From Bradyrhizobium altum (GTDB taxonomy: Bacteria > Pseudomonadota > Alphaproteobacteria > Rhizobiales > Xanthobacteraceae), in the NCBI RefSeq assembly GCF_020889705.1, contig NZ_JACMYP010000023.1, positions 1-55,173 on the forward strand: DNA of 55,173 bases. The letters are read 5' to 3'. Below the pieces are notes generated by a model. The model did no database searches. It saw nothing but the letters and a program-made list of their open reading frames with translations, and was not told where the DNA came from. Positions 25,439-34,364 of this stretch are shown piece after piece. A program made the position numbers and the translations under genes. Position 1 is the stretch's first letter; each line of letters opens with the position of its first letter.

Positions 25439-25627
25439 ATGGACGACGAGTTTTGCAAGGAGAGGGCGCGGACCGTGCGGGCGCTTGCTGAACAAGCTGA
25501 CCCGTTCATCAAGAAACGTCTGCTACGGCTGGCCGCTCACTACGAACGACGGGTCGATCAACCGGAAAAGACCGATTGTGATCGAGCTGACCTGCCGGCG
25601 CTCGGGTCGCCGATCCGGCCATCGTGA
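25439..25627 (+). CDS. Small conserved-looking hypothetical protein
   Basis: A 62-residue, mostly helical and charged protein (DDEFCKERARTVRALAEQAD, IKKRLLRLAAHYERRVDQ). A G-rich tract (GGGGGCG) precedes ATG 25439. It resembles short helical proteins common in rhizobial genomes, but the name and role are unknown. Confidence 0.55.
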   Translation: MDDEFCKERARTVRALAEQADPFIKKRLLRLAAHYERRVDQPEKTDCDRADLPALGSPIRPS

Positions 25628-25821
25628 CATGTCGTCGGTCAATTGCCCGACACTAGTGACGCATCGTCTGACGGCCAGGTCAAGCGCGGCGCACCGAACA
25701 GTTGGCGCACTGGGGCTATTCCCGTCCCCGGCGCAGGCCTCCAGCCTTTCCTTCCGCCTCATCGCTTTACAAGCTTCGCCTGCCCCTCCACGATGTCGGT
25801 GAATGCGTGGGGTGGCGTGGC

Positions 25822-26217
25822 GTGTCGTTGCAGATCGCTATCCTGAGGGTGTTGTCGAGCTATCCGGGCGGGCGCGCCAGCGTCGCCGAGCTCAAGCGTG
25901 ATCTTGCCATCCTGAATTCGAGCGGCCCGGAATGGACGCAGAGAATGCGACGTCTCGCCGCTCGTGTGCCGGACCTGGACCTGTTCGCAAACCGCCTGGT
26001 GCTGCGGGACGAAACGGGCTGGCAGCTGACCGAGGCCGGCCGCGAGATCCTCACCTTGCCGAATCTCCCCCTGCCGGTCGTCCCGGAGGTTTCAGTTGCG
26101 CCTGTGCCCCTGCTGCAAACTGAAGCACCTGCCGCCCTCCCGCCTCGCCCGCTCGAACGCGCGATTCCAGCGCGGCGACCGAGCAGACGCGAGGGACGAC
26201 GGCGCAGGCGACAATGA
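25822..26217 (+). CDS. Winged-helix-like orphan with basic tail, paralogue 2
   Basis: A 131-residue product from GTG 25822, the position equivalent to the GTG start of the paralogue at 24553. The helical core ends GWQLTEAGREIL and is followed by a Pro-rich linker and an Arg-rich tail (RRPSRREGRRRRRQ). An upstream frame from 25702 exists but is not homologous to the paralogue. Probable DNA- or RNA-binding protein; function unknown. Confidence 0.55.
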   Translation: MSLQIAILRVLSSYPGGRASVAELKRDLAILNSSGPEWTQRMRRLAARVPDLDLFANRLVLRDETGWQLTEAGREILTLPNLPLPVVPEVSVAPVPLLQTEAPAALPPRPLERAIPARRPSRREGRRRRRQ

Positions 26218-26282
26218 CGGCAACTGGAACGATCGGCTTAGGCTGCTGCGAGCGCGGCGAACGGACGCAGGCCGTCACGGCG

Positions 26283-26886
26283 TCAGGCCAAAAACGCCTC
26301 ATCCTTGGCCACCAGGGGACTACAGGTCGAGTGCACGATCTTCCCGGCGGCGTTCAAACGAAGACGCGTTCGGAACAACCGCCCCCGGCATCGCGGTACT
26401 CGAGGTTGATGCCGCCGTCTTCCGGCATGATCGCCTCGATCTGGAAGGGGCCGGGAGGTTGATCGGCCAGCCTCAGCGTCCAATAAGAACGCAGGGCCCA
26501 CCTGCCTTCGAACCGCCCGCCTTCGTAGCATTCGACCGTGGCGTCTTCGTCGTATCCGTCGAGCAGATCGGACATTCGCCGGTCCCTGCGCGCGTCGAGC
26601 AAGTCGACGACGACAACCTTTCGAGAAATTCGGAGATAACCTCCGGCGTCAATGTCTGTGTAGAAAAGTCGACACGCCAAACCAGGCCCCATTTATCGCT
26701 CTGCGTCAGGATCGAATTTCCGAGAGACCAGGCGAGTTCGCGAGCTTCATCAGCGATTGCTGACTTGCACGCTTTACCAAAGCGCGTCTCGTCCAAAACT
26801 ACCGTTTCGCCTTCCGGCACGGGTTCCGGGAACAATTGGGATGCCTTGCTCACGTTCGAAACCACCGCCAAAAGGATCAACACCAA
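26283..26886 (-). pseudogene. Frameshifted membrane/NTF2-like gene(s)
   Basis: Three frames together make one plausible product. The N-terminal part has a membrane helix (WLLLVLILLAVVSN) and runs to EVISEFLE near 26620. A second frame then gives RRMSDLLDGYDEDATVECYE and EGRWALRSYW, typical of an NTF2-like domain, and a third (below about 26400) gives LRLNAAGKIVHSTCSPLV, its usual C-terminal strand. At least two single-base shifts therefore separate the parts. It may be one fused gene or two adjacent genes; neither is intact. Confidence 0.5.
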
Positions 26887-26892
26887 CAGCAG

Positions 26893-27006
26893 CCAGATAG
26901 CGTGCCCAGCGCGGTCGAACCGTTCGCGTAGGTGATCCCGGTCAACTGCGAGGCTGTATCATAGCTATAGGTCGCCGAGACGTCGCCGGCAGCGTCGCGG
27001 ATGTGC
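26893..27006 (-). pseudogene. RHS/YD-repeat fragment
   Basis: A short frame reads RDAAGDVSATYSYDTASQL followed by TGITYANGSTALGTL, the signature of an RHS (YD) repeat. No flanking repeats or core remain, and the frame overlaps the start of the neighbouring relic. A residue of a large toxin-delivery or surface protein. Confidence 0.6.
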
Positions 27007-27870
27007 GGCGGTTGGCGGCACCGTAGCCAAAAGCGTTGACCTAGGGTTTAGACTAGGAAGCCGCTCTGCGGACAACAATAATAAATCGCTCAAGTGATCC
27101 GAGTTGAGGATTCGTTGTATCGAATGACGGTCGACCACGAAGCGACGCTTCTTCTCAGGGGCATCGACGCAGCGTGGCCGATTCCAAGTAGAGCGTAGCC
27201 TTCTGAATCCTACTCGGCTGGGTCGGTGTCGACCGGGTCTCCATATTTCAAGTTTTAGTGCTTACCGATTCTGTAAAGAATACGCAGCGGTCCAGAAATT
27301 CCTGCTGTTTTGATCCATGATCAATACAGTTTGTAAGGACATATTCTGTCAAGGCAACTTAACCTACGGGATTTCAGAGACCGTCGCGAGGTCTGAGTGC
27401 TAACCGCTAGTCTAAGTGCCTGGTCATGCTGGCAGCCGGCGAATGGGAGATCCGTCTCGGAAAGCGCAGCTTCGGTGTTTCAAGCCACCTGGCTTCATCC
27501 GTGGCGAAAGTGAGGGACCCTCCGAGGGACCGGCCAGGAAGGCAGATATCCGCAAGGTGCGCGAGTGCGACCTTCTCTACGATGCCGCCGGCCGACTGCG
27601 GCTCGCCCGGTGATCCGGTCTGTTCGGAGTGCTCCAGCGAGAACGGCGGCATGCTGCGATCGTCGTCGCATGCAGCCATGCACACACGCCCACCATTGCA
27701 GCGACGGGCAAAGCACGTCCCCTGAGTTCCCCTACAAGCCGTTCCACTCACGGACGTGAACGTTGCCGTCGACGAGCACCTCCATGACCTTGTTGACCAG
27801 GTCGTCTTTCATGGTGGCGAAGGCTTCGGGCGCCTTTTCTCCAATCGGCTGTTAATTGTGCGGTTCCAGA
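27007..27870. other. Gene-free, degraded stretch
   Basis: About 860 bp, partly AT-richer than its surroundings (27060-27400). Open frames on both strands between 27407 and 27760 show no recognisable domain. A 26-codon minus-strand frame (27732-27812, starting MKDDLVNKVMEVLVDG) looks like a coding scrap. Nothing firm. Confidence 0.4.
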
Positions 27871-27899
27871 ATTACGGCTATCCGGACTACGGTGTGGGG
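27871..27899 (+). repeat. Inverted repeat, left copy, flanking the TA pair
   Basis: 29 bp containing CGGCTAT, CGGA and TACGGTGTGG. It matches 25 of 29 positions of the reverse complement of 28775-28803, on the far side of the toxin-antitoxin genes. Probably remains of insertion-sequence ends. Confidence 0.5.
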
Positions 27900-28058
27900 T
27901 GACGGAAAACCGGATTAACCGCAGACGGAGGGTATTGAGCCGTCGGGGGCAGCCGCGCTCATCGTAGCTGCCCGGGCCCGCACCACCGCGATCCCTTGAA
28001 AAATGCCATCAAAGGCTCTATTTGATATCATCGCTATCGGTCGCCGGAGGACGCTATC

Positions 28059-28313
28059 ATGGCCGCTGTCACCATCCGCAACCTCTCCGAGGAGGCGCAT
28101 CGCGCCCTGAAAGTCCGCGCGGCGCAGCACAATCGCAGCACGGAAGCGGAAATGCGCGCCATTCTGGAGGCCGCCGTGCGTCCCGAGGGCCGGCTGCGGC
28201 TCGGCACCGCCCTTTCGGAGATGAGCCGGAAGATCGGCCTCACCAATGCCGATGTCGAGGCGCTCGAGTATGGCCGCGGCACGCGTCCCGCCGAGCCGAT
28301 GCGCTTCGAATGA
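28059..28313 (+). CDS. FitA/VapB-type ribbon-helix-helix antitoxin
   Basis: An 84-residue protein. The N-terminal ribbon-helix-helix (AAVTIRNLSEEAHRALKVRA then NRSTEAEMRAILEAAV) is the FitA/Arc-type DNA-binding domain; the C-terminal tail would wrap the toxin. GGAGG precedes ATG 28059. Its stop overlaps the toxin start (ATGA), so the two are translationally coupled. It is expected to neutralise the PIN toxin and repress the operon. Confidence 0.88.
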   Translation: MAAVTIRNLSEEAHRALKVRAAQHNRSTEAEMRAILEAAVRPEGRLRLGTALSEMSRKIGLTNADVEALEYGRGTRPAEPMRFE

Positions 28314-28726
28314 TCCTGCTCGATACCAATGTGGTCTCAGAGGCGATGAAGCCCGAACCACATCCATCGGTCCGCGACTGGCTCGACGCCCAGGCGGCCG
28401 AGACGGTGTTTCTCTCCAGCGTCACCGTCGCCGAACTGTTGTTCGGCATCGGCGTGCTGCCGCTCGGCAGGCGCAAGGACAGGTTGGCAACTACGCTCGA
28501 CGGTGTGCTGGACCTGTTCTCGGCCCGCATCCTGCCCTTCGATACTGCCGCCGCGCGGCGGTATGCCGATCTCGCCGTCAAGGCGCGCGCGGCCGGAAAA
28601 GGCTTCCCCACGCCCGACGGCTACATCGCCGCGATCGCCGCCGTGCAGGGGTTCGCCGTGGCATCGCGCGACACGAGTGCGTTCAAGGCTGCCGGTCTGA
28701 CGACAATCGATCCCTGGACCGTCTAA
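28310..28726 (+). CDS. PIN-domain toxin (FitB/VapC-type)
   Basis: A 138-residue PIN ribonuclease. The acidic metal site is complete: Asp5 (LLDTNVVSE), Glu42 (VAELLFGI), Asp103 (PTPDGYIAA) and Asp121 (ASRDTSAF). Such toxins cleave tRNA or rRNA when released from the antitoxin. It starts at ATG 28310 inside the antitoxin stop. Flanked by inverted repeats, suggesting the pair moved as a unit or was trapped between insertion sequences. Confidence 0.9.
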   Translation: MILLDTNVVSEAMKPEPHPSVRDWLDAQAAETVFLSSVTVAELLFGIGVLPLGRRKDRLATTLDGVLDLFSARILPFDTAAARRYADLAVKARAAGKGFPTPDGYIAAIAAVQGFAVASRDTSAFKAAGLTTIDPWTV

Positions 28727-28774
28727 CAGGCATCCGGCTGCTTCGGCTGCGGATTAAGCGAATAATCGGACCTG

Positions 28775-28803
28775 CTCCACACCGTAATCCGAATAGCCGG
28801 AAT
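28775..28803 (-). repeat. Inverted repeat, right copy, flanking the TA pair
   Basis: Reverse complement of the 29-bp motif at 27871-27899, 25 of 29 identical. It lies 48 bp after the toxin stop. Confidence 0.5.
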
Positions 28804-29182
28804 GACGATGACTAGTCCCGGATGTATGTCGAACCGAGCATACTCTTCAGGGAGTCCCGTCGATTGGGGGATAACGCCGTCACCTCGACACTGACCACGG
28901 TGCACCGCCCGGCAGCGACCAGTTCGATCCCTGAAGTCGCATCCCAGATACGCCGGCGCCAAATGCCGAAGCTCTTCGATTAGGTCACTCCGTACAGCGG
29001 TGTGCGGCGCCGGCTTCGACATCCTCAGCGGCGGACAGGCCGGCATCGAAAACTTCGTCGAGGACCTGCGCCGCACCTACCGGCGCGGGGACGTGCCGGG
29101 CTCGCTCGAAGGTCGGCGGAGCAAGTGAGTTCGCGTTTTCCGGCGGCCGGGTTATGGAAGGAGCCCGGTAATAGGACGCGCG
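28804..29182. other. Stretch with a short C-terminal gene fragment
   Basis: Contains a 42-codon plus-strand frame (29000-29128) reading GFDILSGGQAGIENFVEDLR and ending EGRRSK-stop. It looks like the end of a lost gene; no start or family is visible. The rest shows nothing. Confidence 0.35.
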
Positions 29183-30072
29183 ATGAAATACGACGTTCCG
29201 CTCAAGACGATCATAAAGAACCGGCGGTCGAACCTGCGGGCCGCCCTCGGCATCCAGGGGGAATGGCGCGAGCTGCCTACGAATTTTCCGGCCCGGGAGC
29301 ATGAAGTTGACTTCCTCGCGTACGTGAAGAACGGGCGACGGAGGGCATACCTGGCGCATGTGGAATTGCAGAGCGATCGGGATCCGGACATGTTGACCCG
29401 GATGCTCAGCTATCGGGCCGACATCCGGAACTGGCAGCAGACCTCGGGCGACGTCGAATGCAATGGCCTTAGCGTCGTGCAGACCGCGGCTTACATCGGA
29501 CCGGGATCGTGGTCGCCCAAGCTGCGGCTGAAGGAGCCCCAGATCGAGTTCGAATACGGTTATCTGGACGTGAAAACGCTCGATTCCGATGTCCGAAGTC
29601 TTGTTCACAAGCCAAAGCGTCGAAGATGCCGCCCTGGCGGTCCTGTTTCGCGATGGCCAAGCCGTATATGATACGGAGGATTGTGCAGCGGGTCGCTGAG
29701 GCATCGAAATCGGAATCGGAGACGCTCAACGCCGGTGCCCTGCTGACCTCTTTTGCCGGCTTGCGCCGTGCCGGCGAGATCGTCGCGATGGAGTGGAGAA
29801 ACATGAACCTGCCCGTCAATTTCGAAGACAGCCCCTTGATGAAGGAGAGCTACGATCGGGTCCGGGCCGAGGCGGACGCCAACAGGTTGGTCGCCGTGAT
29901 CACGGAGACCTTGCAGAGGAAGTTTCCGAACGATATTCCGGCCGACCTCAATAGCCGGCTCACGGCGTTGAGCGTCGACGAACTGGATGCGATGTTCAAG
30001 CGAAGCATCGACGCGAAGTCGGCGGACGATATCCTCACCGTTTCCTCTCCCTCAACCTCTTTGGGCCACTGA
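29183..30072 (+). pseudogene. Rpn-family (PD-(D/E)XK) nuclease/transposase, frameshifted
   Basis: The N-terminal third (ATG 29183) has the nuclease core EVDFLAYVKNGRRRAYLAHV followed by ELQSDRDPDMLTRMLSYR, with the E-x-Q of the active site. An extra base near 29600 moves the frame to VLFTSQSVEDAALAVLFRDG, and a second shift near 29660 leads to MIRRIVQRVAEA and a standard helical C terminus (NSRLTALSVDELDAMFKRSI). With two shifts it cannot give a full Rpn protein. Rpn proteins are mobile-element-linked DNA endonucleases. Confidence 0.65.
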
Positions 30073-30258
30073 TCTAGGGATTGTGCTGAGTCGGAGGCCG
30101 CGCCGGCGCGCCGGTCGCAGTCGGCAGCAGACAGATTGCGGGCCGACTATGCTCGAATTTACGGCGAGCTTTGCCCTCATTTGCGGACCGATTCGACGGA
30201 GAAAAATGCTCAAACGAGGGGATTTTGCGGATAAACTATCCCTCATTCACACGTAGTA

Positions 30259-30420
30259 GCCGACCACAACACGGATACATATCGAGGCGTTTATACCGTC
30301 GAGTACGCCGAAGGCATCTACGTCGTGGATATCTTCCAGAAGAAGTCCAAGCGCGGGGTCGAAACTCCGAAGGAGGACATCGATAGGATCGTCGGACGTC
30401 TCAAGCGGCTTCGCGAGGAC
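30259..30420 (+). pseudogene. Gp49/HigB-type toxin fragment
   Basis: The frame reads DHNTDTYRGVYTVEYAEGIY then DIFQKKSKRGVETPKEDIDR, the C-terminal half of phage Gp49-like RelE/HigB toxins (QKKSK-G-TP is their signature). The N-terminal half and the partner antitoxin are missing, and the C terminus runs on into unrelated sequence. Confidence 0.6.
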
Positions 30421-30439
30421 CGCGCCACACCGTCGGGAC

Positions 30440-30660
30440 AAGAAAAAATCGCCGCACCAGATCCTGCGTCACCCGGGCATTGGCGGCGATCTGCAGTAAC
30501 CCGCTTGCCACCCGGAACAGATAGACCCCGGGGATCATCGACACCACTGCGGCAAAAGCCGATCGCGGCAAACGGCAGGTTGGCATGCCGCACGACCGGC
30601 GTGAGTGTCACACCGACCACCAGAGCCGCAACCAGCGCGCCAGGCTACTGCCACGCATGC
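30440..30660 (-). pseudogene. Threonine/serine exporter (ThrE_2-like) fragment, frameshifted
   Basis: Minus-strand text [20 protein letters not shown] then LPFAAIG continues in another frame as [20 protein letters not shown], which resembles the membrane core of the small ThrE-type exporter subunit. One shift lies near 30560, and both ends are missing. Confidence 0.5.
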
Positions 30661-31551
30661 CTTCTAAGAATCGTTCCGGCGTAGCTATCTGCTCTGCCGA
30701 GGACGTGGGGAAGGTCAGTCCGTTTCGATCCCTGTGCGTTCAGCACGTGCTGTGAGCTTGGACGACCTCGCCTCGCCGGACCCCATCATGGAGCGCGCCC
30801 ATTTGGCCGACTCCGAACAGAAGCGCGGACCGGGCAGAAGCAGTGAGCGGCAACGATCGTCACCCCAAGGGCGGAGACGCTTCGCGGCTCCGGTCGCATG
30901 CGCATGCCTGCGAGTAGAGCGTGACCGCACCGAAGGGAGGGGCCGCCAAGGCCGTACGTCTCCTCTTGCCTCAAGAGCAGACATTCATCGCTGGGTACCT
31001 CACAGTCGCGATGGGCCAACAGCGGTCATTCCGCAACCGCGTAGATGAGTGCTGCCCTCACCGGGAAGCGAGGCGGCGCATCGGGTGGAGCGGGCACAAA
31101 CGCCGCAAGCCATTTGAAGCGCCTCGCCTTTACGTTTTCGGTACACCGGCTTGACCTTGACGCCGGCCCAAGCACGCCAAACCGGCGCGCCCATCATCGG
31201 CTCAAGCCCGTCTAAAGCCGTCCACCGCCAGCGTGATCTTGTGCGCGGTATGGCAATGGTGATGCAGTTTATCTTTGTCAGCGCGAAGCTGGTCCTGAAG
31301 AACAATTTGTGGTGGAGCTTTAACTCGGCGTCGATTTGGTGGTGCCCTTTGATAAGCGTGCCGTCGAGGTTGGTCTGGCCCACTTCATCGCCGGCTTCGT
31401 TCACGATTGTTCGGATCATTTCGCCTTTGATGGGTTTCACCTCCGCCTCCCACAACGTTGCGCCGGTCCCGGCGTTCGAACCAGACGTACCAAAACACGA
31501 TACGATCGGCGGGCGCATCAAGCTCTATGTGCACGAGAACTTCCCGGAGGC
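30661..31551. other. Degraded accessory stretch
   Basis: About 890 bp with open frames on both strands, including a 173-codon minus-strand frame (31000-31521), none matching a domain or carrying a good start. Treated as non-coding or decayed. Confidence 0.4.
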
Positions 31552-31743
31552 TCAGAGCCTGACGGCCTGCACCGCTCCGGAGTCGCCTGATATGGCGCGC
31601 TGCGGACTACCGAACCGGTCTATCGTGATCCATTCGTGGTCAAATGTCGGCTCATACAGAGCGAAGCCGTCAGGACTGGACGTGACGACCAGCGTCTCCG
31701 GATCGAGCTTCTGCAGCTCATCTATCAGGTCTTTGACTTTCAT
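31552..31743 (-). CDS. Small orphan protein
   Basis: A 63-residue protein from ATG 31743 that begins MKVKDLIDELQKLDPETLVV, a pattern seen in short phage and plasmid proteins, with a compact beta-rich remainder (FDHEWITIDRFG). The longer upstream frame shows no homology. Function unknown. Confidence 0.55.
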   Translation of the reverse strand: MKVKDLIDELQKLDPETLVVTSSPDGFALYEPTFDHEWITIDRFGSPQRAISGDSGAVQAVRL

Positions 31744-32179
31744 GGCCCTGCTCGTTGCATGCGCCGCGGTGCCGGCGCGTTCGGGAACCTTGGCCATTAT
31801 AGCCTCGCAGTCCTGCGCTGTCAGGACAGTGCCCCAAGTCACGCAGCTCCTGCTGGAGGGCAGCGGCCATGACGCTGGATGGCGTCCTCCAGCCGCCACC
31901 CGAAGTCGGTTAAGGGTCGTTCGAGCCGCCACGCTGATGAACGTTATCGGCTTCGTCGCACCGATGGCCGCCGCAGGCGGCGTGCAATGATCGGCACTTC
32001 AAGCCCTGGCAAGAAGGATGAGCGGGAGGACTGTTGCCAATCTGCTCACCAATCTGGCGCTCGATCCGTTTGGAAGGATCCCCGAATTCAAGTTCTGCGC
32101 CGTGCGCGCGAAGCCAGTGGGAACTAGGACGGCGGCGGCGGAGTAGGCGACGGCCGGGATCAATCGCCCCGGACCGCTG
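31744..32179. other. Stretch with one 42-codon open frame
   Basis: Contains 32018-32146 on the plus strand (starts MSGRTVANLLTNLALDPFGR). It may be a small protein or the end of a lost gene. No other signal. Confidence 0.3.
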
Positions 32180-32968
32180 TCAGTTGGCGAAAGGCGTCTG
32201 CGGCGCGATCTTGTTCTGCGCAATGATGGCTTCGGCCCGCGCGAGATTTTCCAGCAGGCGCTGGCTGGTCAAGACAAGGAAATAATAGCCGAACTGCGGG
32301 TTTTGGAAGTAGATCTCGAGCAGCTTTTCGTAACTGATGGTCAGGACGCGGCCATCCTCGATACATTCGATCGTCGCGGTCCGGCGGTTGTCGGGCGTGA
32401 GGAAACCAAGCTCGCCCATCAAACGCCCCGCCGGAAGTTCGACGTTGATTTCGATGACCCGGAATTTGCCGGTAACGGTCAGCAGCATTTCGTTGGCTGC
32501 GTCACCCTTCTTCATCAAGATATCGCCCTTGCGATACTTGCGGTCGGTCATGAACGGCTTGAGCCACTCCATCGACACGTCGCCCTGTGTTGCGGTGCGC
32601 GCCTTCTTCACGAGAGCGAGCATTTGGCGGAGACGGTAGGCATTGATGGGAATCATCAGAAAATAAAGAAGAAAGGTCGTGACGGCTCCGGTGAGCGCAC
32701 CGAAGATGGCGAAGAATGCGCAACCGATCATGTTCGCCACCCGCAGCGGCACCATCGTGTGCGTCAGCAATGTGGCGACAAAGAAGATCGCGCCGACCAG
32801 GGCGAACATATTGGCAAGCGTGATGTTGTGCAGAAGGATTTCCAGCAGGCGGTTGAAGATGGCGTCCCAGGTCACGTTGTTCGGATCGAGACCCATTTGG
32901 ACCAGAATCTTCGCGAACCTGAGATTGTCGGTTGCTGCATCGAGAATGCGGTCCAGCATGATGGACAT
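32180..32968 (-). CDS. Membrane protein with cyclic-nucleotide-binding domain
   Basis: A 262-residue protein. About three transmembrane helices lie between residues 50 and 110. A Crp-type cyclic-nucleotide-binding domain follows (about 133-245: YRKGDILMKKGDAANEM, LMGELGFL, RRTATIECIEDGRVLTI). The arginine normally contacting the cNMP phosphate is not in its usual place (GELGFLTPDNRRTA), so ligand binding is uncertain. AAGGAG lies just ahead of ATG 32968. There is no ion-channel pore motif; a membrane sensor or scaffold is likely. Confidence 0.8.
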   Translation of the reverse strand: MSIMLDRILDAATDNLRFAKILVQMGLDPNNVTWDAIFNRLLEILLHNITLANMFALVGAIFFVATLLTHTMVPLRVANMIGCAFFAIFGALTGAVTTFLLYFLMIPINAYRLRQMLALVKKARTATQGDVSMEWLKPFMTDRKYRKGDILMKKGDAANEMLLTVTGKFRVIEINVELPAGRLMGELGFLTPDNRRTATIECIEDGRVLTISYEKLLEIYFQNPQFGYYFLVLTSQRLLENLARAEAIIAQNKIAPQTPFAN

Positions 32969-33252
32969 ATCTCCTTTGGAGCCGGTGAGGCCAGCTTACC
33001 TGAAGTGGCTTTATCGCAGCGCAGAAAACTTGGCCGCCCGACTTCCGAGACGGGTCAATCGCGCCGGTCCGCACCTGATCACGGGTCTTCCGGTCCACCA
33101 CCGGCCACGGACATATGGCGGCACCGCGCCAACTGACGCGAAGGGCCAAGAGCCGACTCAAGCGTGACTTTGATCAAACCAGGCCCGGAAAACTCCCGCC
33201 ATCGAGCACGATGTTCTACCGGTCAGAAAATTCCTGATTGCCCCGCGGTGCC

Positions 33253-34215
33253 CTATTCGCGAGACGGCCATCGCGTTCGTGCATTCGATTTCTTCGAACG
33301 CCCGGCTTGCCTCCATTCATCCCAGGGCGGCTCGGGTCCGAAGCGATCAGCAAGAAAATCAATCAGGCTTCGGACCTTGGCGGAGGGACTTTTTCCCGGC
33401 GGATAGATCGCCGACAGCTCGCTTTCGACCGGCCGGTAATCGGGCATTAGCGAGACAAGGCGACCTTCCGCTAGATCCCCGCCCGCAACAAAAGTCGGAA
33501 CCAGGCCGATACCGGCTCCTGCCAGCAACGCCGCGTAGAGCATGTTCCCGCTGTTTGAGCGAAAACGCCCGCTGATACGCACGGTGACTTCGCCCTCCGG
33601 CCCCACGAAGCGCCACTGCCCCGGAATGGCGCGCAGGCTGTAGAAGAGGCACCGATGGTTTGAGAGATCATCGGGCTGCCTCGGCGCACCATATTGTTTG
33701 ACATACCCGGGAGTTGCGCAGAGCACAAAACGGACTGGTGCCAGGCGCCGCGCCATCAGGCTCGAATCCTTCAGCGCGCCGACACGAAGCGCAAGATCAA
33801 ACCCTTCCTCGACCAAATCGATGAAGCGGTCATCGAGCGTGGCATCGACCACGACCTCCGGGTAGCGGGAGAGATAGTCGGCGAGCGCGGGTCCGAGCTG
33901 CGTAATACCGAAAGAGACCGGTGCCGCCAAATGCAGCACGCCGCGCGGCGCGGTTTGCAGCGCGCTCGTGCTTTGCTGAACCTCGTCGATCTCATCGAGG
34001 ATGCGTTCACATCGTTCATAAACCAGCGCCCCGATCTCAGTGACGTTGAGACGGCGCGTCGTGCGGTTCAATAGCTGCGCCCCGAGCCAATCCTCAAGCG
34101 CGCGAACGTGCTTGCTCACCACCGCTTGCGACAAGCGCAGCTCCCGCGCGGCTCCGGAAAAACTCTGTTTCGCGACAACCTTCGCGAATACTCCCATGCT
34201 CTCGATACGATCCAC
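33253..34215 (-). CDS. LysR-family transcriptional regulator
   Basis: A 320-residue LysR protein of the AaeR/DmlR-like group. GTG 34215 was chosen: it has GGGAGG five bases ahead and precedes the helix ESMGVFAKVVAKQSFSGAAR. The HTH (LRLSQAVVSKHVRALEDWLG) and linker (RTTRRLNVTEIG) are normal; the effector domain begins around residue 80. Divergent from the flavin monooxygenase at 34365, its probable target. Confidence 0.9.
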   Translation of the reverse strand: MDRIESMGVFAKVVAKQSFSGAARELRLSQAVVSKHVRALEDWLGAQLLNRTTRRLNVTEIGALVYERCERILDEIDEVQQSTSALQTAPRGVLHLAAPVSFGITQLGPALADYLSRYPEVVVDATLDDRFIDLVEEGFDLALRVGALKDSSLMARRLAPVRFVLCATPGYVKQYGAPRQPDDLSNHRCLFYSLRAIPGQWRFVGPEGEVTVRISGRFRSNSGNMLYAALLAGAGIGLVPTFVAGGDLAEGRLVSLMPDYRPVESELSAIYPPGKSPSAKVRSLIDFLADRFGPEPPWDEWRQAGRSKKSNARTRWPSRE

Positions 34216-34364
34216 GTCCGCCTCCCGCGATTTATCACGGTTCGTGAACAATCATATGCCGAACGGCGGGCTTATGGCAGCGCCCATTCGACAACACCTC
34301 CGAGTCACGATGAGAAAACCAACCGAGCGGCTGGACGCCGCTTCGTAGTGACAAGGAGAGTTTA

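Noticed and set aside
31000..31521. A 173-residue minus-strand protein in the island
   Set aside because: No recognisable domain, no good start, and the composition is like a shadow frame; left as degraded sequence.
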